Shown: piece by piece, positions 20,788 through 31,455 of the stretch
How the letters are laid out: every line of letters starts with the position of its first letter
Numbering within the stretch: position 1 is the stretch's first letter
Source: Haplomitrium mnioides
Taxonomy: Eukaryota; Marchantiophyta; Haplomitriopsida; Calobryales
Length of the DNA: 45,878 nt
Reading direction: 5' to 3'
NCBI GenBank assembly: GCA_049999725.1
Contig: JBNGIS010018832.1
Location: 1 to 45,878 of the forward strand
Position numbers and translations under genes: made by a program
The notes under the pieces: model-generated
What the model was told of the DNA's origin: nothing
The model's input: only the letters and a program-made list of their open reading frames with translations
Database searches by the model: none

Positions 20788-20821
20788 GAACTTAGTAGCA
20801 GTTCTTGGTTCAAAGTAGCGG
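20788..20821 (-). repeat. Right terminal inverted repeat of copy I
   Basis: A 34-bp sequence, GAACTTAGTAGCAGTTC followed by TTGGTTCAAAGTAGCGG. Its reverse complement occurs at 33581-33614 with one mismatch (end of inverted copy III), and a diverged form starts copy IV at 40360. Directly after 20821 the sequence is the interior of the copy II transposase gene, which marks the border. Confidence 0.8.
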
Positions 20822-20824
20822 TTT

Positions 20825-22400
20825 TTATTTGTGCTTCACTTTTATTGCTATTATTTTTTCTCGAAAGTATTGTCTAGAAAGTGCATCTTCAGCTACACAA
20901 ACAAACCATTGAACATATACTCGTTTTAGGTTTAGAGGTTCTTCCTCATCAAATAACAAAACTTTGAGGACTTTGGCAATCCAAAACGGTCTGCTTTTTG
21001 GATCAAGAGATGCAACAACACAAATAAACATTTTGACTTTCACATCATATAGGTTGCCAAATTTGTGCCCATATCTGGTGTTGTGTGAAATAGTCCCTTC
21101 TTGTGCCTTAGATGCTCCATCATAGATTAATCGATGTGTAGAAAGTATTTGTTGTATTGGAGCATCTTCTTCTGTGTGTTGAGCATCAAGTTGAGAACCT
21201 AGACAAACATTTTCAGAATCATTACAAGTACTTGTCGGTTGTGACGGTGGAAAGGTGAATTTTACTTTGAGTACTCATGTTTTTCTTTCAAGGATGTTAG
21301 CCGCAATCTATTGTTGGGCAAGAAAAAGTCATTCCACCATTGAACATCAGAATGTGTAAAGAGCTTGTAGCAATTCTCACTTATATTGTCCCTTTTTGCA
21401 AAGACCACTTTCTCGACATCAACTTCTCTTTCTTCCTTTTGAGATTGTTTGATTTCAAAATATGCCTTGAGAGGAATCAACATTGAACTTAAAATTTCTA
21501 TATCAACTTTAGGTAGGCACTTGAGTTGACAAATACCAATAGCAGGTAGCCAAAATTCATTCGTTGAGAACTAATTGCTCCAAATCTTTGCATTGGAATC
21601 ATTTAACTTGAACTTGAATTGTTGATTAAAAGTAGCATCATGTATTCTTTGAACAAGAGAGGGACATTGTTGCAAAAACATTTTAAAATACCAAGTTTCC
21701 ATCAAAAGTGTTACTTGAGATTTAGAATTATACAACAATTATAGCGCATTGCTAAGACTCGTAATCATGAAAGCTTTGACATGTTTCAAACATTTCAAGA
21801 ATCTGCTGAACATTTGATTGATTTGATCATGTGTATGACCAACCATGAGAAATCCCACCTTGAGTTTTTGGAAAACATTCTTAGCAGTAAGAAGACTAAG
21901 ATATCCAAATAAGATGGAATTCTTATTCTCTCATGTTGTATTGTCCAATTGAAGACACAAAGTTGGAGGCAATGACCCTTCAAAGTCACATAATATTTTA
22001 TTGAATACCGTAATTGTCAAATTAGAATCGCTTCTCAAGTTTACGTAGGTTAAAAAGATCCTTGAAGAAAGAGCATGATTGAATACTAAGGCAACAACAA
22101 CATGCACACCCACCAAACAATCTTTATCAATGTTTTTTGGTGGCAAAGGCTAGTGTGAAATAGTTGTTTTCTTCTGATCTATTCCATCAATGACAATTTC
22201 CAAGTATTTTTGACCATCAATATAATATTTTCTCTGATGGTTTGCAAGTTTTGTTCTTTCTTTCATTTGTTGGTCACAATGAAGAAACAATTGGCGATTA
22301 TATTTGACTGCATCATCACAAAACATGAAGGAGATAACAGTAGCCTAGTAAAACATGTGTTGATGTTCAAACTTCAAAAGACAACCTCCAGTTCTTAAAA
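20825..22400 (-). pseudogene. DUF7869-type transposase-like protein, C-terminal half, copy II
   Basis: Minus-strand coding relic with many stops; the largest open pieces are 21262-21483 and 21931-22146. Visible family motifs are KYLEIVIDGIDQKKT near 22180, LPPTLCLQLDNTT near 21950 and GHTHDQINQMFSRF near 21810. It keeps the His lost in copy I, but has Asn for the Asp after GHTHDQI. The C-terminal ~80 residues present in copy I (1921-2151) are cut off by the copy I border at 20821. The two copies together show the family was once a functional protein. DDE-type nuclease activity is inferred, not shown. Confidence 0.6.
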
Positions 22401-23139
22401 TATTCAAATAAGCTTAAACAAATGTTTGGATTTGTAGCAATGAAAAATACTTGCCTTTGACATGAAATAAGCAAAAGTTTTGAAAAAAAAGAAAAACAAC
22501 ATTTTTGCACAAAGGGTCACACATTGGAACCTCGATTTCAAAGTTTTCTTGGGCTGTTTGTTTGCAAAGGATTAAAAAAAACAATAAGAGATCCTATGCG
22601 TGCAGAGGATCAATGGAGACAATAATTGATCGTAGGCAAGCAAAGGATCAATGAAGACAATGACTGATCTTATGCGCGCATAGGACCAAAAGCAACAACA
22701 CCAATATCTTGGCTTGCTTTGCTTTTTTTTTGCGACTAGATTTGAAAAGAAACAAGAACAAAACCTATATGTGCATATGATTTGCAAACAACAAAAACAT
22801 TTCTTGCTATTGTCTATTTAGCAACGAGCTCTTGATTCAAAGCACAAATGCAAAACTAGCTGCAAGGCAATGTTCACCTCCAACAGTTAGATTCATTTCC
22901 TTGTCTTAATGGACTGTTGATAAGGTTTTGATTCAAACTAAAAGAAACAGATCCTATGCAAGCATAGACTCTATTCTCACAACTCAAGTTGCTAAGGTTT
23001 ATTTTACTCAAATCTTGTTTGTTGAAAAATTAAAAAAACAAATATCTCTTAGCACTAAGTTGAGAAAGCATAACATCTCTAGAGCTAAGCTTTGAGTTTC
23101 AAAAAAAGAGCAAGAGGTAACCAAAGGTTTCAAAAGAGA
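22401..23139 (-). other. Probable transposase intron with palindromes, copy II
   Basis: Counterpart of 3750-4490. It contains CCTATGCGTGCAGAGG (about 22594), CTTATGCGCGCATAGG (about 22669-22684) and weaker copies near 22765 and 22960. No coding potential was recognised. Confidence 0.5.
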
Positions 23140-23719
23140 AGAAATTTGTTACCTTTGTCGCATTTCAAGATGGATTTTATTTCTTTGCATGTTGCACAAA
23201 CAAAAAATCTATTGTGCTTTGGAATTTTATCATTTGGAAAATGAGTTCTCGAATGTTTTGTGAAACCCGAAACACTAAGAACACAATCAAGATCTTTCTC
23301 TTTCAAATAAGTTGTGTAGTAGTCATAAACTTCCCATTTTGTAAGATTATCGAGCAAGTTATAAACTTTGTGAGTGGGCATTCTCTCATAATGTCCTAAA
23401 AAGAAACTGTCCATCCATTTGTGGACAAACACTCCTTTAGCAAATAACTCTCTATTTCCATAAATGCCTCTAGGATATGTGTTTTTGAGATTTTGAATCC
23501 TTTGGATTCTATCATTCCCTATTGATAATATTAATTTGAAGGCTCTTCTACATACTACGGCGCTGCCAAGCAGAGTGAACCGATTGTCAACATTGAAGTC
23601 CTTTCTTGGAATTCCCCATTGCAGTGTGATATCACATTTCTTAATGCTTTGTTACAAATACGTTTCTCTCATAGTTTTCAAAAAATCTGTCTTGCACAAC
23701 AACAAAAAATTATTTTGAC
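23140..23719 (-). pseudogene. Transposase-like protein, central Cys-rich part, copy II
   Basis: The 100-aa open frame 23130-23432 contains KIPKHNRFFVCATCKEIKS, with a C-x2-C pair, near its C-terminus, and the upstream frame contains VCRRAFKLILSIGNDRIQRI. Both are blocks I associate with proteins of the DUF7869 group upstream of the DGMDQ motif; the Cys pair may bind metal. Reading continues 5' across the retroelement to 32788. Stops such as TAA in the MREMYL region break it. Confidence 0.55.
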
Positions 23720-23723
23720 AACA
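23720..23723. repeat. Short target-site duplication AACA, left
   Basis: AACA precedes TGTCACAAC and recurs after GCACGACA at 32784-32787. Copy I has GACAACATGAAATTC uninterrupted at 5050-5065, so the pre-insertion site can be read directly. A 5-bp duplication with one mismatch is also possible. Confidence 0.65.
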
Positions 23724-23989
23724 TGTCACAACATTCCATGTAGTTTTCTATTTTTAGACATTTTGGGTTTTTTTCGTCTTTTTGTGCCTTAGTATATAAG
23801 GCCATGTACTCTCATCGAAAAGTTATCTTTCGATGTCTTCATTTGTATGAACCAAGAGGAGAGCTGAGGTATTGCAGCTCTTGGAGAAGCGTGGATTCCT
23901 TGTCAGCAAAGGTGCGCTGGTTCTGATATTGGAAGATCAACACACACTTTTAGGAATTTCTTCGAGAAGGTATCACTTGAAGAAAAGTA
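23724..23989 (+). repeat. Left terminal repeat block (S), ~266 bp
   Basis: Nearly identical to 32392-32656 (starts TGTCACAACATTC, ends GAAGAAAAGTA). It contains TATATAAGG (23794-23802), the probable core promoter, and a conserved downstream segment with GAGAGCTGAGGTATTGCAGC. Beyond 23989 the two copies part. Confidence 0.85.
23794..23802 (+). promoter_or_regulatory. Terminal-repeat TATA box
   Basis: TATATAAGG in TTAGTATATAAGGCCATG, retained in the right-hand copy at about 32460-32468. Confidence 0.55.
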
Positions 23990-26900
23990 CATCGAAAGAT
24001 AGTGAGATTTCTGTCATCCATGGTATCTTGGATTGCAATTGAGAAATCTGGTCAAGAGATTTGATAGCATCTATGGTATCTCAGAGTGCTGAAAGATTTG
24101 TAGAAGAGACTGTTGGCGTTTGCTGGTTGTTGCTGAAGATTTGTGAAGACCTTGTTTGATGTTGCACAAATTTTCTCGCTGGGAGATTTCTGTGTTGTTT
24201 GAGTGATTCTGTGCAGATTTCTTCGTGGAGGTGCTAAAATTTCTTCAAGTAGTCAATGTTCAAAGTTTATATCGAGGAGTAAAAGTTTTGTCGAGAGGTT
24301 TACCAGGTTCAAAAAATGCAGAAAAATCTCCAAAAAAACTTGCATAAGAGTTTAGGTGGTGCGGTTGCTTAAGGAGCTCATTCTTCATGCAAGGGCATTT
24401 GCTGCTGTGTCGAACAAGGATTCGAGCAGGGTTTTGGAGCACTGCATTTCTTGAGGCAAAATCGCTACATGTTCTTCATCGAGCAGCGTTGCACAGAGGT
24501 TGGCTTGTGCAGATTTTTGTCGAGCAATGATTTGCTCGATCCAGGATCATCGAAGGATGAAATCGCAAGGTTTGTCAAACAAGAAATCATTGAAGAAGCG
24601 TCAAATTGAAGTCAAGCTATAGGAGAACATTTGAAGGCATTTCAGGGAAATCGCAGAAGAATTTGCATTTCTTTGTTGAAGGCTTCTTCATCAAGCAACT
24701 TTGTCAGGCATCATTCGACTGTCGAGAGGGTTTCTTCCTTGAACATATTTCATCTTCAAAGCTTCATCAAAGAGTTGCCAAGGTGAACATTCGAGGAGCG
24801 ACTTAGGAATCTGTTTTACCTGGTGCTCAGATTTTGTCGAAGAGCAGTGGTGTAGGGGCACTCTGATTGATTCGTCAAAGTATAGTCGTCGAAGTAAGCA
24901 ACGTTGAGGTGCAGAAATGGGAGATCCGCACTTTTTCAGAGATCGTGCATTGTTTGTTTGCTGAAGAAATGGTGAATTTGAGGGGGATTCAAGCATGGAG
25001 CTAGGGAATTGTGTTTTTGATCAGATCTTTGCCTGATTGCTTCATCGAGGGATTTTCAAGAGCTGCATCGAGAATCAATTGGCAATTGCATTGCATTTGT
25101 TTTAGGGATTTGGAAGAAATCCTGCTATTCAAAATCTGCAGATAAAATCGCAGAGTTGAGGGAAAATTGTTGAAGAGGTGCTTTCAAGGTTTCATGTTTT
25201 CTTATTTACTGTTTGAGAAAGGTAGGTTAATGTGCTAAGATCTTCATCAAAGAGATTTGGAGTAGACTTGCCCTTCATTGAGCAGAAATTGAGGGGCACA
25301 ATCACAACTGATCTATAGTCAAAGGGGTGCAGTAGTCAAGCTACAATCTCGTCTTGCTTCTAAATGTTTGTCCAAGGCATTTGCAATTGAGGGGATTTTG
25401 TTTCTCGAGTTTGATTGTTGCCAGATTTTGTGGCACAAAGGTTGAACTAAGGGGCACGGTCACATGTTTTGAGGATTTGCAGGTATGAGTTCTGGTGTGC
25501 ATCAAGCAGTAGGGATTTCGTCCAACAGTAGAAGGCATAGTTGATTTTTGCATGAGCAATAGTTGCCGAGCATCAATCGTGAGGCAGAATCGAGAAACAT
25601 TTGAGGGATTTTCTCCAGCAGTGAATTTGTTGAGTACATCGACACTGTAGAAAATCTTTGAGAAGCCTATTTGATTGTCGCTGCAAAAAACAAGCATCAT
25701 CTGTGGAGATTTTCCAAACAACCCTTGCTGCTCGGGTTTCAAAATAAAATCTAGCTCTGATTTCTTTGGATAAGGCAAAATCAAAGTGGAATTGCTGGTT
25801 TTTTGGTCAAGTAGAACAATAGGAAGTCATTTGTGGAGGCATCCGAAGAGGCATTTTGTGTGCAAAGGCCTCTTGGGTATCTGAGAACATTCTGGAATAG
25901 AAACAGATCCAAGGGAAAATTGTCTAGCATAGTTAAGGTCTCAAGTTTCATGTGAAGAAGGAGTCATTTTGGGGATTTTCCATTGAAGGGAAATTACTGC
26001 TGAAATTTCATTGAAGAGACCAATGATTTGGGTTTGAAAACAGAAACTGCATCTATTGAGCAATTGGGAGCCACCACAGAGACAGAATTGGAGTCTCAAT
26101 TTGGTAATTGCTACATGAGAAGATAGAGGACTCCTAGAGGATCTTTGCTTGAGGCAGCCTATCTAGTCAGCTTTGTTGAGCCATTTAGCTGTAGGGAGAC
26201 TGGAACAGGGGAATTTCATGTTACTGACATCAGATGCTGACTTAAAAAACAAAGGAATTTGTTGAGTAAAACAAATCTATAGTAAAGCTATAGGACAACC
26301 AGGCTTTGATCCGTTGTGCAGTAACTGGCAGTTTGCAGTTGCTTTTGCAAGGCTAGGGTATGACTCAGTATTGTTGGTTCATGCTACAGATGGTCAGATT
26401 GAGACACGGGAACTGTTGAAGTTGGGTCTCTGCGCTTCTGGTTCCTATTGTAGCAAATCATCTAGGATAGATATTTATGATCTGAAAATTGAGAGCATAT
26501 TAGAGTTTGACCAAGAATCAAGAAGTTGGGTTTGGTAAGCAAAGAATTTACGGGTGAAAGGTTCAGAAGAGGCCCATTGCCAAATCTGTTTGCAACACAG
26601 AGTAGAGGTAGCAGAACACTAATCACAATTAAAAACAGAATTTTCAGAAAAATAAAATAATTCTGAATTTGAAAAGGCTAAACCAGACCCTGCGCTGAGT
26701 GGTACAAGGGTGGCAGGAGTCCACCAACATGCTCCCATGGCGTAGGCTATCTGAAAGCCTAGATTTTTGCTGTAGTGAAGTAGGAAAATCTGAGGAATTG
26801 TTTGCAAAAAACCGAAGATCGGTTTGCTATGCTCTGAAGGTGAGCAACAAAATTCTGTTTTGAATTGTCAACTTTTTCTCCTAGGTTGAGAAGAAGACCA

Positions 26901-27120
26901 ATCAACTAGGATTGGCAAGCCAGGCGTACCTTGTCCACAAGAGAAGGAAGGGTCACTTGTGCTGATTTGCGCATTTCAGCCGACTTGTGAGCAAGTGGCT
27001 GAGTGGCCATAGCACAGCCTGTGAGCTGTGAGTGAGTTCAGCTGAGCGAAGGTCAACACAGAGCTAGAGGATGGGAGGTTGTGGTATGGCAGCACTCGTA
27101 GTGGCATCCAGTTTTGACTT
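23990..27120 (+). other. Long leader region without supported gene
   Basis: About 3.1 kb between the terminal block and the first gag-like sequence. It is rich in TCGA-, GAAG- and TTGAGG-type words and has no frame longer than 147 codons on either strand; none shows a domain. It probably represents U5 plus an untranslated leader. No clear primer binding site was found. Confidence 0.5.
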
Positions 27121-27832
27121 GCAGTAAGAGCGACTCAACAGTTGGTAAGTGACCATACATCGGATGAAGAGGAGGCAACTCTTCTTATCACTCAAGTACA
27201 TTCCCCATTGTCTTGGGATATGGATGAGATGTATGGGGCTACAAAAGGGCCAAGGAGGTTCTCTGGTGTAGTAGGCACCATTGATCTAGATGATTTCATC
27301 TAGGAGTTTGACATTTGGTGTGATCTGCAAACATTGCGGAACTTAGCTCTCTTTACATCTTTCATGGCATAGAAAGGTTTGTTTCAACACTTGGAAGAGC
27401 CGCCTATGGATGACTACCATGAATTCAGGCGAGCTCATTTGACTGAGATTGAGGAGTGGAGACAATATTGGTCTCCCAATTATGTCTCCATCACCTATGG
27501 TGGAAGGGCCAGTGCCCATGTCCCTACAACCCATACAACATCCTCCAGTGGCACTAGCCACAATATTGGTGCTTCAGGAGTTTTTAGTACACCTGTTTCA
27601 ATCAGTGCGTCAGAGAGTGGAGGGGTTCCAGTGTTTAACCCAGTGGTTGAGTTTTTTGAGCTTCTCAAGCAAAATTACCAGGGCGTGAGGACAGACTGTG
27701 AAGGCATGGGATGGTTTTGTGAAGATTTTAATGTGCTTAAACTCCTATCATAGCATGGGATGCACTTTGATGAAGTATGGAGAAGACTTAGAAGTTATTA
27801 GGAGAAACTTAGATTTGATCGGTTTTCTTTAA
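27121..27832 (+). pseudogene. gag N-terminal part
   Basis: Frame 1 reads EEEATLLITQVHSPL, PRRFSGVVGTIDLDDFI, EFDIWCDLQTLRN, KGLFQHLEEPPMDDYHEFRR and EEWRQYWSPNYVS. This resembles the capsid region of Ty3-type gag. TAG stops at 27301, about 27370, 27751 and about 27790 interrupt one otherwise continuous frame. In three cases Gln or Trp would be the natural residue. Confidence 0.6.
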
Positions 27833-28788
27833 TATGTGTAGAATTGAGTATAGAGTAAATTTTGTTCTTATTAGAAATGTTTAGAAGCTGATATTTTATA
27901 CAAGGATATAATAGTGCTTAAGTAATTAGTACCAATTTACAGAAGTGAAAAAGCTCTTGTAAATCAAAAGTTATAACCGGTCAAAGTTACAAAAGTGAGC
28001 TGCGGAAAAGCCAAAACAGAGAGTATCTACAAATTAGAAAATACAAATATTATTATATGGGTAGAAATCTTACTTGACAAGCTTTTCAACAAGGTATAGT
28101 ACAGGCCAATTGACTTAGTATTAATGATTTTATAGAGATTCTTCTAGAATAGACTAAAGACGAGAAAAGTCAAGAAAAGTCAATTTGTTCTTTGACTTAT
28201 TCTTTGAGGGAATCTCGAAGTATCATCTTAGGAATTGTTTGTAGGGACAAATACAAGGTAGAAAAGTCTTGGGCCAATTGTTGAGATTCTTTGACAAGAG
28301 AAGCTCCAAATGAGAAGCTTCTTCTTGAAGAAGAAAACAAAAGGTGGAGATACTTGAGGAGCACTTGTAGGAATTAATAACTAGGGAGATAATCACCATA
28401 GATTCTTTACTTAGGGTGATATAATATTTAGTTTTACTCCTAGTAATTATCTAGACTAGTATATAAAGAGGAGGAGAAGAGAGGAGAGGAGGTTGAGCTT
28501 GAGTTGGGACTTGGTTTTCATTTGGAGATTTTAGATTTGAGAGTTGTGAGAGACCTTTGGAGAAGCGCTTGGAGGAGCTCTTGGAGGAGCTACTTTGAAG
28601 ACTCATTGGAGGGCAAGCACTTGAGGGGTATTCTTTCATAGAGTGAGGAGTGTGTTGAGAGTTGAAATGGTGAGAGCAAGAGTGATTTGTGTGAGAGCAT
28701 TTGGAGTAAAGAGTGAGGATTTCCACAATATTTTTGTATTGAGCATTCTTTCTTTGTAGAATTTGTTGTGTATTGATGATTGCAGCCA
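27833..28788. mobile_element. Nested insertion of ~950 bp in gag (possible solo LTR)
   Basis: The gag frame stops making sense at about 27833 and resumes at about 28789 (FDPPLIFNV). Between them lies AT-rich non-coding DNA with a TATA element in AGTATATAAAGAGG (about 28457) and a purine-rich tract after it. It looks like a small LTR, but I found no clear duplication at its borders, so both borders are approximate. Confidence 0.4.
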
Positions 28789-29560
28789 CACTTCGACCCA
28801 CCTCTCATATTCAATGTGCACTCAACATCAAAGTCACATGAGGAGAAACCGGCGAAGCCTCTAGCTTCACAGGACAAGCTGAAGAGTCTTTAGAAGTTCC
28901 AGCGCAAGACTGCAGAGAGCTTGAGGGAAGCTAACACTAGGATGAGGAGGCTCATCAATGTCACAAAGGGAGTGACAGAGGCTCAGGCTATACAGTTCTG
29001 GTATTCCATCCTTGACAGGGATTTGAAGAGGAGAGTGAGAGATGCCACCCTTCTCATGGACTCTGATCCCACTCTTTCCATTGTGTTTATATTGTCAGAG
29101 CGCATAGAGCTTAACCTGGTGAGTGAGAGAGTGGTCATTGCAGGATTTCAAAAAGAAGCGCCAAAGTTTGCGTCCCCAACAACATCTACATCCCAATTTG
29201 CACCACCGAAGGGTTAGAAGGCTGGAGAGCAGTCAGCTTTGCCATCTTATACAGGTCAACAGTCAGGTTGTTGGACCTGTGGTGGAGATCATATGTAAAG
29301 GCTATGTCCAAAGGCAAAGAAGCCACAAGAAGCGCGTTCTAGAGATGCAAGTACAGCTGGCCAGCAACAATGTGACCATTGTGAGGTCATAGGTCACACC
29401 AGGGACCGATGTTTTTTGCTTCATTTGGAGCTGCGACGAGGAGGAGCTCGCATAGGTGAGCAAAGTAGAGGTGGGCGAGGTGGTCGTGGTAGAGGAGCAT
29501 CACCAGCTGGGAGAGCTGGGGTGGGTGCTCCAGTAGCTACTATGGATCCCAAGGATGCTA
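28789..29560 (+). pseudogene. gag C-terminal part with two zinc knuckles
   Basis: Frame 1 resumes with SHEEKPAKPLASQDKL and a long charged stretch (REANTRMRRLINVTKG, ILDRDLKRRVRDATLL). After a TAG at 29215 come CWTCGGDHM and a second knuckle CDHCEVIGHTRDRC (C-x2-C-x4-H-x4-C), then a Gly/Arg-rich segment (GRGGRGRGASPAGRAG) that could bind RNA. The stop inside the first knuckle and two TAGs in DARIT-LE-QLAAM show decay. Confidence 0.65.
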
Positions 29561-30228
29561 GGATCACATAGTTGGAGTAGCAGTTGGCTGCCATGACTAC
29601 AACTCAGGCGAGGCCCAACTCTGGAGGTGAAGCCTCTACTTCATACGCAGCTGATGGGGATTTAGGTGGTATGGGATTCATGTGTGGGACAACCCACATT
29701 GATGCATCTGCAGCGGTGACCAGAGTAGCAGGCAAGGCTATTGAGCCTAGGGGAGCAACGGTGGAGTCAGATCCTTTGAGGGGAGATGCTCACCGACAGG
29801 TAAGACTTGCACAATCATTTGAGTTGACAGATTTGGTGAGAACCACGTCCATGCGCTCAACTCAAGCTTCTAGGGAGATGGAGAGATCAGTCGAGGTGGA
29901 GGGGAGTGCGTCTTCGGCTATGGAGATAACCAGGTTAGTGGTCGAGAAACCATTGTTTTTAGCTAGGGATGTGTTAACTAGAGGAGTCACACCAGCTGAA
30001 GTGTTTAGGTTGGTAGCGACACTATGTGGGGAGGCTCAAGGTGCTACTTCTAGTACGGAAGTGAGACCTGTGAGTAGAGAAACTCATGCAAGTGCCTCTT
30101 CATCTGGAGGTGAGACATGGCATGTTGCTGCAGCATGGCTGATGGAGTTATCAGCCCAACCAGCATTTGAGAGGACAAGATTCAGACCCAGTGTGGTGTC
30201 TATCGGAGTGGTATCTTCTGACTTGTGA
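29561..30228 (+). pseudogene. gag-protease linker region
   Basis: Open frame 29584-30228 (214 aa), rich in Ser, Thr, Ala and Glu, with no recognised domain. It lies between the nucleocapsid-like part and the protease, and the reading frame must shift at its end to enter the protease. Confidence 0.5.
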
Positions 30229-30233
30229 GTCCT

Positions 30234-30809
30234 TCAAATGTGGTGTATAGACCAACCAGGGTATTGTTGGATACAGGTACACAACCATTGATGTTAGGCA
30301 AGTCAACTGTGCAGGGGTTGGGATTGAGGCTCGGAGATGTGGAGATCTGCTCTTTCTCCATTCAGACTTCATTGGGAGGACCTTCGCCCATGTAGTATAT
30401 TACACGTGGAGAGATCAAGCTTAGAGTGCAAGATGATCATCCCACAAATAGCTCATATGTGAGCGCTCGGGCCATACTTACCAAGGCAAAGTCTTATGAT
30501 GTTTTGGTAGGGTGTACAGTGTTATATCCTATAGGATTCACTATTGATTTTTGGGACGAGTCAGTGTCCTATCGGCCTAGATGGCGATCTAGAGGGGCAC
30601 GATTGAGCAAGTTGCCTACCAGATTTAGTGGACCAGTTGGGGGTCCAATTTCACAGCCTATGGCATTATCAACATTTTCTGGGGTTATCACCAACTACTC
30701 TGACTTACTGGAGGGGAATGCACATGCAGCCGACATTTCTTCTGTTGAGGAGGCATATTCAGAGGTTGCGAGGCCACCATCATCATCGTCAGGTAAGGTG
30801 ATTCTGTAA
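30234..30809 (+). pseudogene. Retroviral-type aspartic protease
   Basis: Frame 3 reads RVLLDTGTQPLMLGKSTVQG, the D-T-G active-site triad with its usual hydrophobic lead and a downstream helix-like stretch. After one TAG (about 30393, where CAG would fit) the frame continues ARAILTKAKSYDVLVGCTVL, equivalent to the conserved DVLLG-like strand. The protease would cleave the gag-pol polyprotein. The rest of this open frame (30426-30809) is a linker with no domain. Confidence in the protease call is good. Confidence 0.7.
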
Positions 30810-30850
30810 GTGGAAGTAAGGAGAGGTTGTGGTAGGTATAGGCATCTAGG

Positions 30851-31455
30851 TTGGTTGAGGATGCTTGGCAGGATACATTTGCACCAGATCTTGCACTGGA
30901 TGGTTCTGTCATACCTGGACCTGTAAATCTTTCACCATTAGATACTATGTCGATTTTATGGCAGTATCGTGCTGATGGTATTTGTTTGTTGGAGTTGTTT
31001 GGAGGCATTAGTATAGAGTTAGCTGCGGTGCTCCAAGCAGGGATTCTAGTTCAGCGGTATTTGTATGTGGAGAAGGGTGAGATCGTACGCAAAATCTCCT
31101 TGAGGCATGTGGCACTGATGGTTGAGCATTTTCCACAATTGCTTTCAGTTAGTGTAGTGCGAGGTTATCAGCATGCATTGCCGGCCGATATTTTATTGTT
31201 GGGCGCGGACCACTTAGCTAGAGTGGGGTCAATTGATTTACTGGTGAGTCACCTTGCAGCTTGTGTATTTCGGACAAGAGGCCTTGGTTTTGTTTGGGAT
31301 GCAACCTTGCAAAGATTGGTGGAACCCGACCCTGATGAGAGAGAGCGAGCAATGGGGCTTCCTACTTGTAATACTGTTGTTGCATCTATCGCTGATATTG
31401 AGCGACGCCATGTGCTAGGACAAGCCATGGATATGTATGGTTTTACTTGGATTGT
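30851..31455 (+). pseudogene. Cytosine-5 DNA methyltransferase-like domain, internally deleted
   Basis: Residues 47-54 of the 331-aa frame are LELFGGIS, matching SAM-binding motif I of C5 methyltransferases. RYLYVEKGE (69-77) sits where the acidic second motif is expected, IDLLVS (128-133) sits just before where the Pro-Cys catalytic motif should follow, and ERERAMGLPT (163-172) with RRHVLGQAMD (185-194) matches the C-terminal motif IX-X region. The segment between IDLLVS and GFVWDATLQ is far too short, so the catalytic PCQ loop, ENV and QxRxR motifs are missing. The remaining frame is open without stops. It is therefore a C5 methyltransferase relic unable to transfer methyl groups. Identification is by motif memory. 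Confidence 0.6.

Larger units (their letters stand above)
42..20821 (+). mobile_element. Two-gene DNA transposon, copy I (DUF7869-type transposase plus N4/N6-type methyltransferase)
   Basis: This copy reads, left to right: a non-coding end with 52-bp repeats, a transposase-like gene on the minus strand, a short divergent promoter region, a methyltransferase-like gene on the plus strand, a non-coding end and the right terminus at 20788-20821. The same order recurs in pieces: transposase in copy II, methyltransferase in copy III and left end in copy IV. The left terminus lies outside the window. Without the retroelement at 7802-17303 the copy would be about 11 kb. Both genes carry stops and frameshifts, so it is a non-functional copy. 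That the two genes form one mobile unit is inferred from the shared borders and order. Confidence 0.72.

Noticed and set aside
25341-25784. 147-codon minus-strand frame in the leader of the DNMT retroelement
   Set aside because: No recognisable domain, no support from a second copy, and opposite to the element's coding strand.
26314-26538. 74-codon frame in the leader of the DNMT retroelement
   Set aside because: Too short, no domain, isolated from the gag frame by 600 bp with stops.
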